A DNA stretch of 12,701 nt from 20-14-all-45-10 sp964435965 (GCA_964435965.1 CAYTBB010000036.1:1-12701), one strand, 5' to 3'; counted from the first letter of the stretch, positions 5,575 to 12,540 are shown. Numbers and translations: made by a program. The notes: generated by a model from the sequence alone, not told the origin.

Positions 5575-6441
5575 ATGCCAAATCATATCAAAGTACCTCC
5601 TGAGCCTGCCCCGCAAGCTAATATATTCAACTTGTCTATAGAGGAGCTTAAAGAAATGGCTAAAAAGCTGCGTCGTCATGTAATTACTATGACAGCCACA
5701 GCGGGCAGCGGGCATCCAGGTGGTTCTCTATCAGCTGCTGATATTATTACCGCGCTTTACTTCAAAGCTATGCGCCATACCCCGAAGAATCAACAGTGGC
5801 CAGACCGCGACCGATTCATAATGAGTAAAGGACATGCTGCCCCAATCTTATATGCCGCCTTAGCTGAAAGTGGCTACTTCCCCATAGCTGAGCTAGCAAC
5901 CCTGAGAAAGCTGGATAGCCGACTTCAAGGACATACCGATAGGAATCTTACTCCCGGAGTGGAGATGTCAGCTGGCTCTTTGGGTATGGGTTTATCCTTT
6001 GGCATTGGTGTTGCTTTAGCTGCTAAGCTTGATCATCGTGACTATAGAACCTACGTCCTCCTTAGCGATGGTGAATGTGATGAGGGGCAAACATGGGAAG
6101 CGGCTTTGTCCGCAGCCCATTTCAAGTTGGATAATCTAACAGTTATTGTCGATCGTAATCGAATTCAGCTCACTGGCTGGACTCGAGATGTCATGAACCT
6201 CGAGCCTTTGAGCCAGAAATGGCAAGCTTTTGGCTGGCACACCATTGATATAGATGGTCACGACTTCAATCAAATTCTAGCTGCTTTTCAGGAAGCTGAA
6301 AAAATTAAAAATAAGCCCCCTGTCATCATTGCCCGCACTATCAAAGGCAAAGGTGTCAGTTTTATGGAAAACAACCCAAAATTTCATGGCAAGGCGCCTA
6401 CCCCAGAAGAAGCAGAAAGGGCGCTTAAGGAGCTAGAATAG
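5575..6441 (+). CDS. tktN: Transketolase, N-terminal (thiamine diphosphate-binding) subunit
   Basis: Split transketolase, pyrophosphate-binding half; with the C-terminal subunit it moves two-carbon ketol units in the non-oxidative pentose phosphate pathway. 288 residues. SGHPGGS (45-51, His47) and SKGHAAP (84-90, His87) are active-site loops. The thiamine diphosphate/Mg motif runs from LLSDGECDEG (Asp165) to VDRN (Asn195), with Ser at 164 where classic transketolases have Gly; this variant is common in split forms. GWHTIDIDGHD (220-230) is also conserved. About 20 residues precede the conserved IEELKEMAKKLRRHV helix. ATG at 5575 is the only ATG in the extension and has no Shine-Dalgarno sequence, in keeping with the very short leader. 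Confidence 0.93.
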   Translation: MPNHIKVPPEPAPQANIFNLSIEELKEMAKKLRRHVITMTATAGSGHPGGSLSAADIITALYFKAMRHTPKNQQWPDRDRFIMSKGHAAPILYAALAESGYFPIAELATLRKLDSRLQGHTDRNLTPGVEMSAGSLGMGLSFGIGVALAAKLDHRDYRTYVLLSDGECDEGQTWEAALSAAHFKLDNLTVIVDRNRIQLTGWTRDVMNLEPLSQKWQAFGWHTIDIDGHDFNQILAAFQEAEKIKNKPPVIIARTIKGKGVSFMENNPKFHGKAPTPEEAERALKELE

Positions 6442-6444
6442 TGG

Positions 6445-6570
6445 CTGTCATTGCGTTGAGCCGAAGCCCTGAGCCCTTCGCTTCCTGTCATTCTGAGGGA
6501 GCGAAGCAATCTCCTCTCCCTCGATGGGAGGTGAGGCTAGTGCTGAGCGTAGCGAAGGAACTAAGGTGAG
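6445..6570. repeat. Dispersed intergenic hairpin repeat, copy 2, between the two transketolase genes
   Basis: Contains TGAGCCGAAGCCCTGA (6457-6472), TGTCATTCTGAG (6486-6497) and AAGGTGAG (6563-6570), all exact in copy 1. CCTTCGCT (6475-6482) pairs exactly with AGCGAAGG (6551-6558), and CTCCC (6516-6520) with GGGAG (6526-6530), so most of the element could fold into one long hairpin. It fills almost the whole 135-base gap between the subunit genes. Its right end (AAGGTGAGGGTGAA) is the ribosome binding site of the downstream gene. Confidence 0.75.
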
Positions 6571-6576
6571 GGTGAA

Positions 6577-7515
6577 ATGATGGTAGAAGTCTCCACTCGG
6601 GAAACCTATGGCAAGACTCTGGTAGAGCTAGGCAAAGAAAACAAGGATATCGTTGTCCTGGATGCTGATTTATCGCCTTCAACCATGACTCACTTCTTTG
6701 CCCGGGAGTTCCCCGACCGTTTTTTTGACTGTGGCTTAGAAGAGCAAAATATGATTTGTATAGCGGCTGGTTTAGCTGCCTCAGGGAAAACAGTTTTTGC
6801 CAGCACTTTTGCCATCTTTGCCTCCTGCCGCTGTTTCGACCAGCTAAGGATGTGTCTTTCTCAGCCCAGGTTAAATGTCAAAGTCGTAGCCACTCATGGC
6901 GGTATCAGTGTGGGCGAGGATGGCACCTCTCACCAGGCTATTGAGGACTTAGCTTTATATTGTTCCCTCCCCGGCTTTACTGTTGTTGTTCCCGCCGATG
7001 CCATAGAGACTGCTGGGGCAGTAAAAGTAGCCGCAGCTACCTATGGGCCTTTCTATATCAGGCTAAGCCGGCCCAAAACGCCACTTGTCTATCCTGAGAG
7101 CTATCACTTTACCTTGGGCAAGGCGGTAACTATGAGACAAGGCGGGGATGCCACCGTTATAGCTATGGGCATTATGGTAGCCAGGGCTTTGGAGGCATCA
7201 GATATCTTGGCAAGGCAAGGGATAGATTGCCGTGTAATCAACATGCCCACCCTTAAGCCCTTAGATGAAGAAGTCATAGTTAGAGCAGCCGCAGAGACAG
7301 GGGCTATTGTTGTTGCTGAAGAACATCTAGCCCATGGTGGTTTAGGCAGCCGTGTTGCTCAAGTGGTAGCTAGGGAAAAACCAATTCTTATGGAGTTTGT
7401 TAACCTTAAAGACAGCTATGCCCTCTCAGGCAAAGCCGAGGAGCTGCTTCAAAGATATGGGCTGACTGCCGGAGATATTGAGGTAGCGGTGAAGTCGGTG
7501 GTCAAGAGGAAGTAA
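6577..7515 (+). CDS. tktC: Transketolase, C-terminal subunit
   Basis: Second half of the split transketolase: pyrimidine-binding domain followed by the C-terminal domain. 312 residues, usual for this subunit. The CGLEEQNM segment (52-59) holds the glutamate that activates the thiamine aminopyrimidine ring. THGGISVGEDGTSHQAIEDL (109-128) and PADAIETAGA are standard. The C-terminal domain (about 185-312) includes VIAMGIMVARALEA and VAEEHLAHGGLGS. ATG at 6577, followed at once by another ATG, with GGTGAGGGTG upstream. That site belongs to the repeat inserted between the two genes. The pair probably forms one transcription unit from the promoter at 5530-5559; the intervening hairpin could lower or separately set expression of this half. 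Confidence 0.94.
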   Translation: MMVEVSTRETYGKTLVELGKENKDIVVLDADLSPSTMTHFFAREFPDRFFDCGLEEQNMICIAAGLAASGKTVFASTFAIFASCRCFDQLRMCLSQPRLNVKVVATHGGISVGEDGTSHQAIEDLALYCSLPGFTVVVPADAIETAGAVKVAAATYGPFYIRLSRPKTPLVYPESYHFTLGKAVTMRQGGDATVIAMGIMVARALEASDILARQGIDCRVINMPTLKPLDEEVIVRAAAETGAIVVAEEHLAHGGLGSRVAQVVAREKPILMEFVNLKDSYALSGKAEELLQRYGLTAGDIEVAVKSVVKRK

Positions 7516-7790
7516 AGAACCTCGATAGGAAAACACTCAAGCATAGCTACAGAAGCCGTTGACTCTTCCCCTAAGGGATTTGCATTAATACATCAATACA
7601 TCTGAACAATCTTGATGATTGTGCAATTAGGTAACAAAACAGGCTAATGTGCAATGTCACCGCCAGCCATACTATAGTTTTGCTACAGGCCACCAGTTGT
7701 TAGAAGAATGCCATGCTGTATGTCCACTATGGCAGTCCCTCTTCTCCTATATCTAACACCTGCCATTAAAGTACCCCCTCTTGTTACGCT
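7516..7790. other. Convergent intergenic region without a recognised gene
   Basis: About 275 bases between the stop of tktC and the convergent 2H-phosphoesterase gene. Two small inverted repeats are present: ACAATC (7606-7611) with GATTGT (7617-7622), loop of five, and TGCCAT (7709-7714) with ATGGCA (7729-7734), loop of fourteen. Neither is followed by a T run, so no intrinsic terminator is called for either strand. No ORF worth reporting is seen. Confidence 0.4.
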
Positions 7791-7816
7791 GCCAGCCTAC
7801 CATCTTTCTGGCTGGC
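7791..7816 (-). other. Strong hairpin spanning a stop codon
   Basis: GCCAGCC (7791-7797) pairs perfectly with GGCTGGC (7810-7816) around a 12-base loop. On the minus strand the hairpin contains the last codons and the TAG stop of the fusion gene. No T run follows, so it may stabilise the mRNA 3' end rather than terminate. Confidence 0.4.
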
Positions 7817-9155
7817 TATCAATCGTCCGCATACGTTTTATTGAATCCAGATCCAAAGAAGATAGCAAGTAGCTCAGGCTTACAGGTTTATAATTTATTA
7901 GCTCCAAACTCACATTTATCGTCTTTTGTTCGCCATTGATGAAAGGATACTTGTCGATCTTATTGTTGTGAACGTGGCCATGAATGATCCAATCATGCCT
8001 AACTTTAATAGCGTTGATCTTTTTATCCGCCGGGTTATGTACAAGCAGAAAACTGTACTGAGCGACATGCAATATCATGGCCTTTTCGAATTCTATGCAC
8101 CCGCCATTCCTGTCGTGATTACCCAAAATGGATATCTTAATACCGTTTAGTTGCCCGGTCCAGTATCTTAGTTTTTCGTGATACATTCCCAGCTTTCTTG
8201 GTGGTGGTCCAGTGTAGTCACCCAAGAAATACACCGTATCATTTTCACCCACGCTTTTGTTCCAATTCTTTTCCATCACCCTGTTCATTTCGGCAACGCT
8301 AGAAAAAGGCCTGTGGCAAAATCTGATTATGTTCTTATGGTCGAAATGAGTATCTCCAATCAAGTACACGGATTTGTCAGAGATTGACAGGTATTCTTCT
8401 CGTGGTGGACTTCGCAATTCTTTAAACTCCTCGATAGTTTTTCTCCACAAACGTTCGCTCAGCGCCTCCCTCCGAGATAACACTCTCCCAAGAACCAAAT
8501 CATATTCAGCTTGAATGCGGCCTCCTCTTCCGAGAATTGTTACTCTGAGAAGATACTGACCTATGCCTGCGTCCTCTTCCTCCTCAGTTCTGAATACATA
8601 TTTCTTAACGATATTGAGTAGTCTGCCAAAGACCGAGATTCTGCGCTGTTTGAAGGCTTCTAAGCTGCATTTGTCTTCGGCAAAGTCAGATAGCTTTTCA
8701 AATTCAGCGTTGTCTCTTGGGTTGTACTTTCCTATCGAACAGTGAAATTTGTATTTCGGCTTATGGTCATAGGGTTGGCAGGTATCATATATCATCCTTT
8801 CCAGCCTGAGTAAGCTCTGCGCCAGTTCGTACCGGAATTGTTCAAGGTCGTGTGAAGGGTGGACATCAAGATAAAGCCAGTTTGCATCCTCCCTCTGAAA
8901 TTCGCCGCGCTTAATGCCGAGCCTAAAAGGAACTAAAGTGTACTTCCGACCAATCCTTGCCACTTCACGAACAAGGTTCCGGAGATTATGTGCCTCTGCT
9001 GGCCCGAATACGGTTATGTGTGGTACAAACCTTGGTTGTCTTAGCTTTCTCACTCCGAGCTTCTTAGCCCCTCGGAGACTACATGCCCTGGCCCACTTTG
9101 CATACTTCTTAGCATAGCCCCGTAGACGGAATTCAACTAAAAAAGATACCGCCAT
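7797..9155 (-). CDS. Fusion of a 2H phosphoesterase domain and a calcineurin-like metallophosphoesterase
   Basis: 452 residues with two different phosphoesterase domains. Residues about 1-185 are 2H-like, with first motif PHITVFGP (His46, Thr48) and second motif FHCSIGK (His138, Ser140). A linker with an acidic run EEEED (191-195) and a second small strand-rich part follow. Residues about 262-430 are a metallophosphoesterase with GDTHFDH (Asp268, His270), LGDYTG (Asp313), LGNHDR (Asn346, His347), VHNP (His373) and HGHVHNN (His392, His394), so the two-metal site looks complete. The NWNK, LGD and NVSLELINYKPVSL pattern resembles stand-alone phage-type metallophosphatases. Likely substrates are cyclic or terminal phosphates of RNA or nucleotides; this is inference. 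ATG with GGAG seven bases upstream. Downstream of a DraG gene on the same strand. Confidence 0.85.
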   Translation of the reverse strand: MAVSFLVEFRLRGYAKKYAKWARACSLRGAKKLGVRKLRQPRFVPHITVFGPAEAHNLRNLVREVARIGRKYTLVPFRLGIKRGEFQREDANWLYLDVHPSHDLEQFRYELAQSLLRLERMIYDTCQPYDHKPKYKFHCSIGKYNPRDNAEFEKLSDFAEDKCSLEAFKQRRISVFGRLLNIVKKYVFRTEEEEDAGIGQYLLRVTILGRGGRIQAEYDLVLGRVLSRREALSERLWRKTIEEFKELRSPPREEYLSISDKSVYLIGDTHFDHKNIIRFCHRPFSSVAEMNRVMEKNWNKSVGENDTVYFLGDYTGPPPRKLGMYHEKLRYWTGQLNGIKISILGNHDRNGGCIEFEKAMILHVAQYSFLLVHNPADKKINAIKVRHDWIIHGHVHNNKIDKYPFINGEQKTINVSLELINYKPVSLSYLLSSLDLDSIKRMRTIDSQPERW

Positions 9156-9258
9156 CTACTGACTCCAGAACTCTTTCTTAGCCACTAGTATTAGCCCGAA
9201 CACTTCGCCATCATCATCCGCTTCTTGTTGTTCCTGTCAGACCTCTAATCCATCTGTC

Positions 9259-9357
9259 CTAGAAACGCCTCAGACCGTGCAGAGCTCCAACCACAGCACC
9301 GACTATTACCGCAGCTGAGAGTGTAGCCAGAATACCTGTTTTGAACACACAACAAGC
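9259..9357 (-). pseudogene. Remnant of a second ADP-ribosylglycohydrolase C-terminus
   Basis: A short frame ends VIVGAVVGALHGLRRF at a TAG (9259-9261). It matches IVGAAIGALHGLGS of the intact DraG gene. At DNA level 9271-9306 and 9435-9470 agree at 27 of 36 bases, and most differences fall at third codon positions, the pattern of diverged homologous coding sequence. It overlaps the last codons of the intact gene in another frame. There is no start codon or room for the rest of the enzyme. A chance similarity of Gly/Ala-rich codons is possible. Confidence 0.4.
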
Positions 9358-10424
9358 CTAAATATTTGGCCTCCACCACCACCATCTCTTATCCTGCCAT
9401 TCAAGTGATTGACCCACCTCTCAGGAATACTACCAAGACCATGAAGAGCTCCAATAGCCGCGCCAACTATTGATGCAATCGAGTCATTATCTTTCGTATC
9501 GTTTACAGCCCTGATTACGGCTTCCTCAGGGTCATCAGTATGAGTAGCTAGGATATGTAATACTGAGGGCACAGTCTCAAATAGATGACCTCCTGAGCCC
9601 CATGCACTGCACGCCTCCTCCACCGTTAGCTTTCTTTCCAAGGCGTCCCTGCATACCTTTGAAACGAAATGCCAGAGCGAGCCGGAATACTCGCCTAGGA
9701 TGCCGCCGCCATGTTGATACTTGGTATTCCCCTCTAGGTCTTTGGCTATATAGCAGTAAGTATCAGCCCACCAGTCAGGTTCCGGGGGAGAGCCCATTCC
9801 CAGCAATTCCCACAGCATGTGGACGAAAGCTACACAAGTCGCATTGCTAGCAAAACTGTTATGAGTCATCATAGCAGCTATTGCAGTGTCAGCATACATT
9901 GACGGGTGAGGGTTACGAAGATGGGGTAAAATAATCGGGGCAATTCGCATCAATGCGCCATTACCCAAATTATCCGTTCCGGCTTTGTACCACGGTTGTC
10001 CATCTTTGAGGTTCTTTATGAACTCCCTCACCGCTCCACCAGCACCCCAAATGCGGCGTGCGCAGAACTTGTTTGCCAGCGACTCCGGGATGAGCCCATG
10101 GTCATCTATTAGCTGTTCCACTGTCCAGAAAGACATCTGCGTATCATCAGTGCCTACCCCGGCGGGGCGGTTCTGTCCCGGTCGCCGGTCAGGCACGTAA
10201 TCTCTTATCTCGCCATAAAGCCTGCGCCTGTCGGACGGGTTGAGCCCCTCAGAGGTAGCCCCCAGTGCATCTCCTATGGCGATTCCTAACAACATTCCCT
10301 CAATCTTTTCATACTTACAAGAAGCTGGTAGAGGATTAGGCGTCTGGTTCAGAATCTGACCATCACGTAGGCGAATCAATTCATTAACCATTAAGTGTCT
10401 GAGTAATTGAGTATTGTCTATCAT
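9306..10424 (-). CDS. ADP-ribosylglycohydrolase (DraG/ARH family)
   Basis: Removes ADP-ribose from modified proteins, nucleic acids or small molecules using two Mg ions. 372 residues from the ATG at 10422-10424, which has TAGGAG seven bases upstream. The frame remains open upstream, but that site fixes the start. After a 40-residue extension come GMLLGIAIGDALG (43-55), GTDDTQM (91-97, metal ligands), GNGALMRIAPI (154-164) and NDTKDNDSIASIVGAAIGA (308-326, Asp312, Asp314, Ser315). The family core ends near GQIFRL (352-357), and the tail VVCSKQVFWLHSQLR looks like read-through into the adjacent DraG remnant. No nitrogenase or DraT gene is nearby, so nitrogenase regulation is unlikely. It lies 150 bases upstream of the 2H-metallophosphoesterase fusion. 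Confidence 0.92.
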   Translation of the reverse strand: MIDNTQLLRHLMVNELIRLRDGQILNQTPNPLPASCKYEKIEGMLLGIAIGDALGATSEGLNPSDRRRLYGEIRDYVPDRRPGQNRPAGVGTDDTQMSFWTVEQLIDDHGLIPESLANKFCARRIWGAGGAVREFIKNLKDGQPWYKAGTDNLGNGALMRIAPIILPHLRNPHPSMYADTAIAAMMTHNSFASNATCVAFVHMLWELLGMGSPPEPDWWADTYCYIAKDLEGNTKYQHGGGILGEYSGSLWHFVSKVCRDALERKLTVEEACSAWGSGGHLFETVPSVLHILATHTDDPEEAVIRAVNDTKDNDSIASIVGAAIGALHGLGSIPERWVNHLNGRIRDGGGGGQIFRLVVCSKQVFWLHSQLR

Positions 10425-10690
10425 GGTGAAACTCCTAGTAGCGTTGGACAACGTTGGATTTCGCACAAGATAAGAATCCAAAGGTTGTGGCAAGCCTGAA
10501 GCTGTGCTGGCTGACCACATAGGTAACACTGAGCTACGGATTTTAGCAAGTTCTTTTTCAATATACCCCACATGAGCAAGATAGGCAAGGGATTGGTGTT
10601 GAAGTCATACTCGACAAGCCATTCGGTTAGCCAGGGACTTAACTCTTCGGGGTCGAGACATAGATTAAAGTCATTCGTACTCCGAACCAT
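10425..10690 (-). pseudogene. Frameshifted ORF upstream of the ADP-ribosylglycohydrolase
   Basis: From an ATG at 10688-10690 one frame reads protein-like sequence (CLDPEELSPWLTEWLVEYDF, then NTNP). After that the shifted frame is the more natural: AYLAHVGYIEKELAKIRSS and onward, directly in frame with the DraG gene. Adding one base near 10585-10595 would join the two. The result would be either a separate small protein or a roughly 90-residue N-terminal extension of DraG. I do not recognise the family. The strong GGAGG (about 10714-10718) instead serves an ATG at 10702-10704 that opens only ten codons. Decay, programmed frameshifting or a sequencing indel could each explain it. Confidence 0.4.
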
Positions 10691-10704
10691 GGGTGTTACC
10701 CATG
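10688..10704. promoter_or_regulatory. Perfect palindrome covering a start codon
   Basis: CATGGGTGTTACCCATG has 7-base arms and a 3-base centre. On the minus strand it includes both candidate ATG codons (10688-10690 and 10702-10704) of the frameshifted ORF. It could be a protein-binding operator, or an mRNA hairpin that hides the start codon. Confidence 0.45.
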
Positions 10705-10916
10705 TATCTCAGCCTCCGCATAAATCGAATTCGGGCATATTCCTACATATTCAGTTAGGAAAAGCCAAAACTGTGCTCCCACAGGATTTGGCCCCTCACG
10801 GCCCACTATTTTACGTTGGTCATTCTCTGGCCACAAGCGAGGGCGAGGTAGCGGGGATGGCTAGGTGAACAAACCACCCTTTTGTTATGTTTCTGTCAGG
10901 GGCCGACTGTACCACA
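10705..10916. other. Intergenic region without a recognised gene
   Basis: About 210 bases between two minus-strand genes. GAATATG occurs twice with a 10-base period near the left end (minus strand), upstream of the GGAGG at about 10714-10718. No convincing promoter, terminator or RNA was identified. Confidence 0.3.
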
Positions 10917-11441
10917 TTAAGCTGACTCAGCCTTACACCAAAGTACCGACACATGATGTGGTGGAACAACACTGGTGTTCCAATCTATCCACTTGCTTTC
11001 CGGTGGCGGATCTCGATGACGGAAATAGCTTCCCTCATCTATGAATAGTGAATAGGCTATCCGCGCTGCGCCTTCGCTTACAAACCTTTGGATTCGCTCA
11101 ATGTCTCCCCCCACCCCTTCACGCCCCCAAAAGACAACTGGAAATTTGCTGGGCCAAATATCACTCCGTACATGAGCCGGCTCATACTTGAACTCCACAG
11201 CAACCTCCACCGTGCCATTTGGGCTCAGAATAGCAAGGTCTGTGCATATGCTGCGCCGTTTACCGGACAGGAGTGGATAATCGTTGATGACTTTATAGGG
11301 CAGAGCTTGCTCATCCAGTACTCGGATGATGTAGGTCTGTACTGTCCATACGACGTCACGCTCGACAAAAAAGCGGAAGCTCCCATACCCTCGCCTTAGC
11401 CACGCTACAGCATTCTCAAACAGTTGCTCTGCGCCTGTCAT
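10917..11441 (-). CDS. Hypothetical protein with PD-(D/E)XK-like nuclease signature
   Basis: 174 residues. The ATG (11439-11441) lies inside the end of the upstream gene with CGGAG six bases before it; the 26-base overlap implies translational coupling. A helix with E28 (VERDVVWTVQTYIIRVL) precedes ICTDLAILSPNG (Asp68) and a strand VEVAVEFKYEP (Glu83, Lys85). This is the order helix, D, ExK of the PD-(D/E)XK nuclease superfamily. The C-terminal part (ARIAYSLFIDEG and HVSVLWC) supplies further strands. No helicase, methyltransferase or DNA-binding domain is fused. The function is not known; it may be a restriction- or repair-type nuclease, or an inactive homologue. Most likely it works with the protein encoded immediately upstream. 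Confidence 0.78.
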   Translation of the reverse strand: MTGAEQLFENAVAWLRRGYGSFRFFVERDVVWTVQTYIIRVLDEQALPYKVINDYPLLSGKRRSICTDLAILSPNGTVEVAVEFKYEPAHVRSDIWPSKFPVVFWGREGVGGDIERIQRFVSEGAARIAYSLFIDEGSYFRHRDPPPESKWIDWNTSVVPPHHVSVLWCKAESA

Positions 11442-12108
11442 TGCTCACTCCGGGAAAATAATACGCCGATGAGATGAGCCGTCCACCATCCCAAACAAAC
11501 TGAAACAGCGCCATTTCTATATCTGCAAGGAACCATACACCTCCTGATCTTGGACCGAGTGTCGTAACTTGACGCTCTATCTCACGGCAAATCTTCAAGA
11601 ACCTAAGGTAACCCCTTATCATTGAATCAATGTTTCCGTCGTAAATCGTGGGTAGCAGGGCCTTGCTGATAGCTTTTCGCAACTTCTGGTCGAGAGCAGG
11701 ATAATTCTGCGGACACACACATCTCAACGTCTTGCTAGCATAGGTAAGCCCCCATTGATTAATACGTAGTACCACTCTAATGGCCTCTGAAGGCTTATCT
11801 AGCCTCTGAATGGCTTCTAGAGTTGCTTGTCTAACTTCGCCTTCGTTGTTGCTTCTCAGAAGTCTTTGCTTTATGGCTCGTTGGTTGCCACCCCAAGCTG
11901 CAATATCAGCCAAGTCAACCAGTTCTAGATAACCTTCATCACTCGCTTTTTGCGAAAGTTTCTGTTCTAGCCTGATATATGGGTCAAAATAAGGTGAGTG
12001 TGCATACTTTTGATACCATTTCGCAGCTTGGCCTGAAAACTGCTGAAGAGTCAATGCGGGGGGTTCAGTCAGCGGTGTTGTGTTGTTTGCGACACATCTT
12101 TTCATCAC
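11416..12108 (-). CDS. Hypothetical protein with helix-hairpin-helix glycosylase-like segment
   Basis: 230 residues, mostly helical. The segment INQWGLTYASKTL (116-128) followed by CPQNYPALDQKLRKAI (132-147) resembles the HhH-GPD pattern of DNA glycosylases. The loop GxGxxxAxK would place Lys126, and YPALD would place Asp140, at the catalytic lysine and aspartate positions of the endonuclease III type. The [4Fe-4S] cysteine cluster of endonuclease III is absent. The full HhH-GPD fold is not evident, so the link is tentative and only DNA binding may be retained. The start is an ATG doublet (12103-12108) with no clear Shine-Dalgarno sequence. The gene overlaps the nuclease-like gene by 26 bases, forming a two-gene unit. 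Confidence 0.72.
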   Translation of the reverse strand: MMKRCVANNTTPLTEPPALTLQQFSGQAAKWYQKYAHSPYFDPYIRLEQKLSQKASDEGYLELVDLADIAAWGGNQRAIKQRLLRSNNEGEVRQATLEAIQRLDKPSEAIRVVLRINQWGLTYASKTLRCVCPQNYPALDQKLRKAISKALLPTIYDGNIDSMIRGYLRFLKICREIERQVTTLGPRSGGVWFLADIEMALFQFVWDGGRLISSAYYFPGVSNDRRRATV

Positions 12109-12135
12109 TACGTACCATCATCCCAACAATTAAAT

Positions 12136-12151
12136 TGCCCGTACATGGGCA
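12136..12151. promoter_or_regulatory. Inverted repeat at the predicted transcription start of the HhH/nuclease pair
   Basis: TGCCCGTACATGGGCA has 5-base perfect arms around a 6-base centre. It touches the end of the predicted -10 element and covers the predicted start point (about 12144), the usual position of a repressor operator. As RNA it could instead form a 5' hairpin. Confidence 0.4.
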
Positions 12152-12179
12152 TTGTATACGAGGTAATGGTGAGCAGCAA
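12151..12179 (-). promoter_or_regulatory. Possible promoter of the HhH/nuclease gene pair
   Basis: On the minus strand TTGCTG (12174-12179), a 17-base spacer and TACAAT (12151-12156). The -10 is good; the -35 keeps only TTG. The leader to the ATG would be about 36 bases. Confidence 0.4.
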
Positions 12180-12305
12180 GTGTTTTATTCCGTGAAGCCT
12201 ACTCGGTGAACTTTCCGCTATTTTGTCAAGTATTTTGCACAGTGCTCCTAGGCCATTGCAAAAGTGAAGCATTTAGGCGACAAATTGACTAATTTGAGTA
12301 GGAAG

Positions 12306-12360
12306 TGCCGAGGGAGGGACTCGACCCTACACTCCCTTTCGGGAAACGGATTTTAAGTCA
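12306..12360 (-). pseudogene. 3' half of tRNA-Leu(UAA), likely an attachment-site remnant
   Basis: On the minus strand GACTTAAAATC (anticodon TAA) is followed by a long variable arm, TTCCC-GAAA-GGGAG, typical of class II tRNA-Leu. Then comes a T-arm AGGG-TCGAGT-CCCT and an end CCTCGGCA. The T-loop is one base short. No matching 5' half is present: the sequence upstream lacks a strand complementary to CCTCGGC. A retained 3' half with an unrelated 5' side is the usual trace of integration into a tRNA gene. Confidence 0.55.
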
Positions 12361-12540
12361 CCCTGATAGGGGCAAGGTGCGAAACACCGCAGAGTGCCCA
12401 AGCCCAACTTTTTTAGATTTTCAAATCTCTTCTGGTCTTTGCTTCTTGGGAGGAGCCATAAGAAAGAAGGGACTCTACCTTTTCCCTTTTTTTGAGAACC
12501 ATCCTTCCCCTTTCATTACTTCCCTTGAAACTCTGCTGCT

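Noticed and set aside
12213..12229. Perfect TTGACA -35 element on the minus strand (12224-12229)
   Set aside because: No acceptable -10 hexamer lies 15-19 bases downstream.
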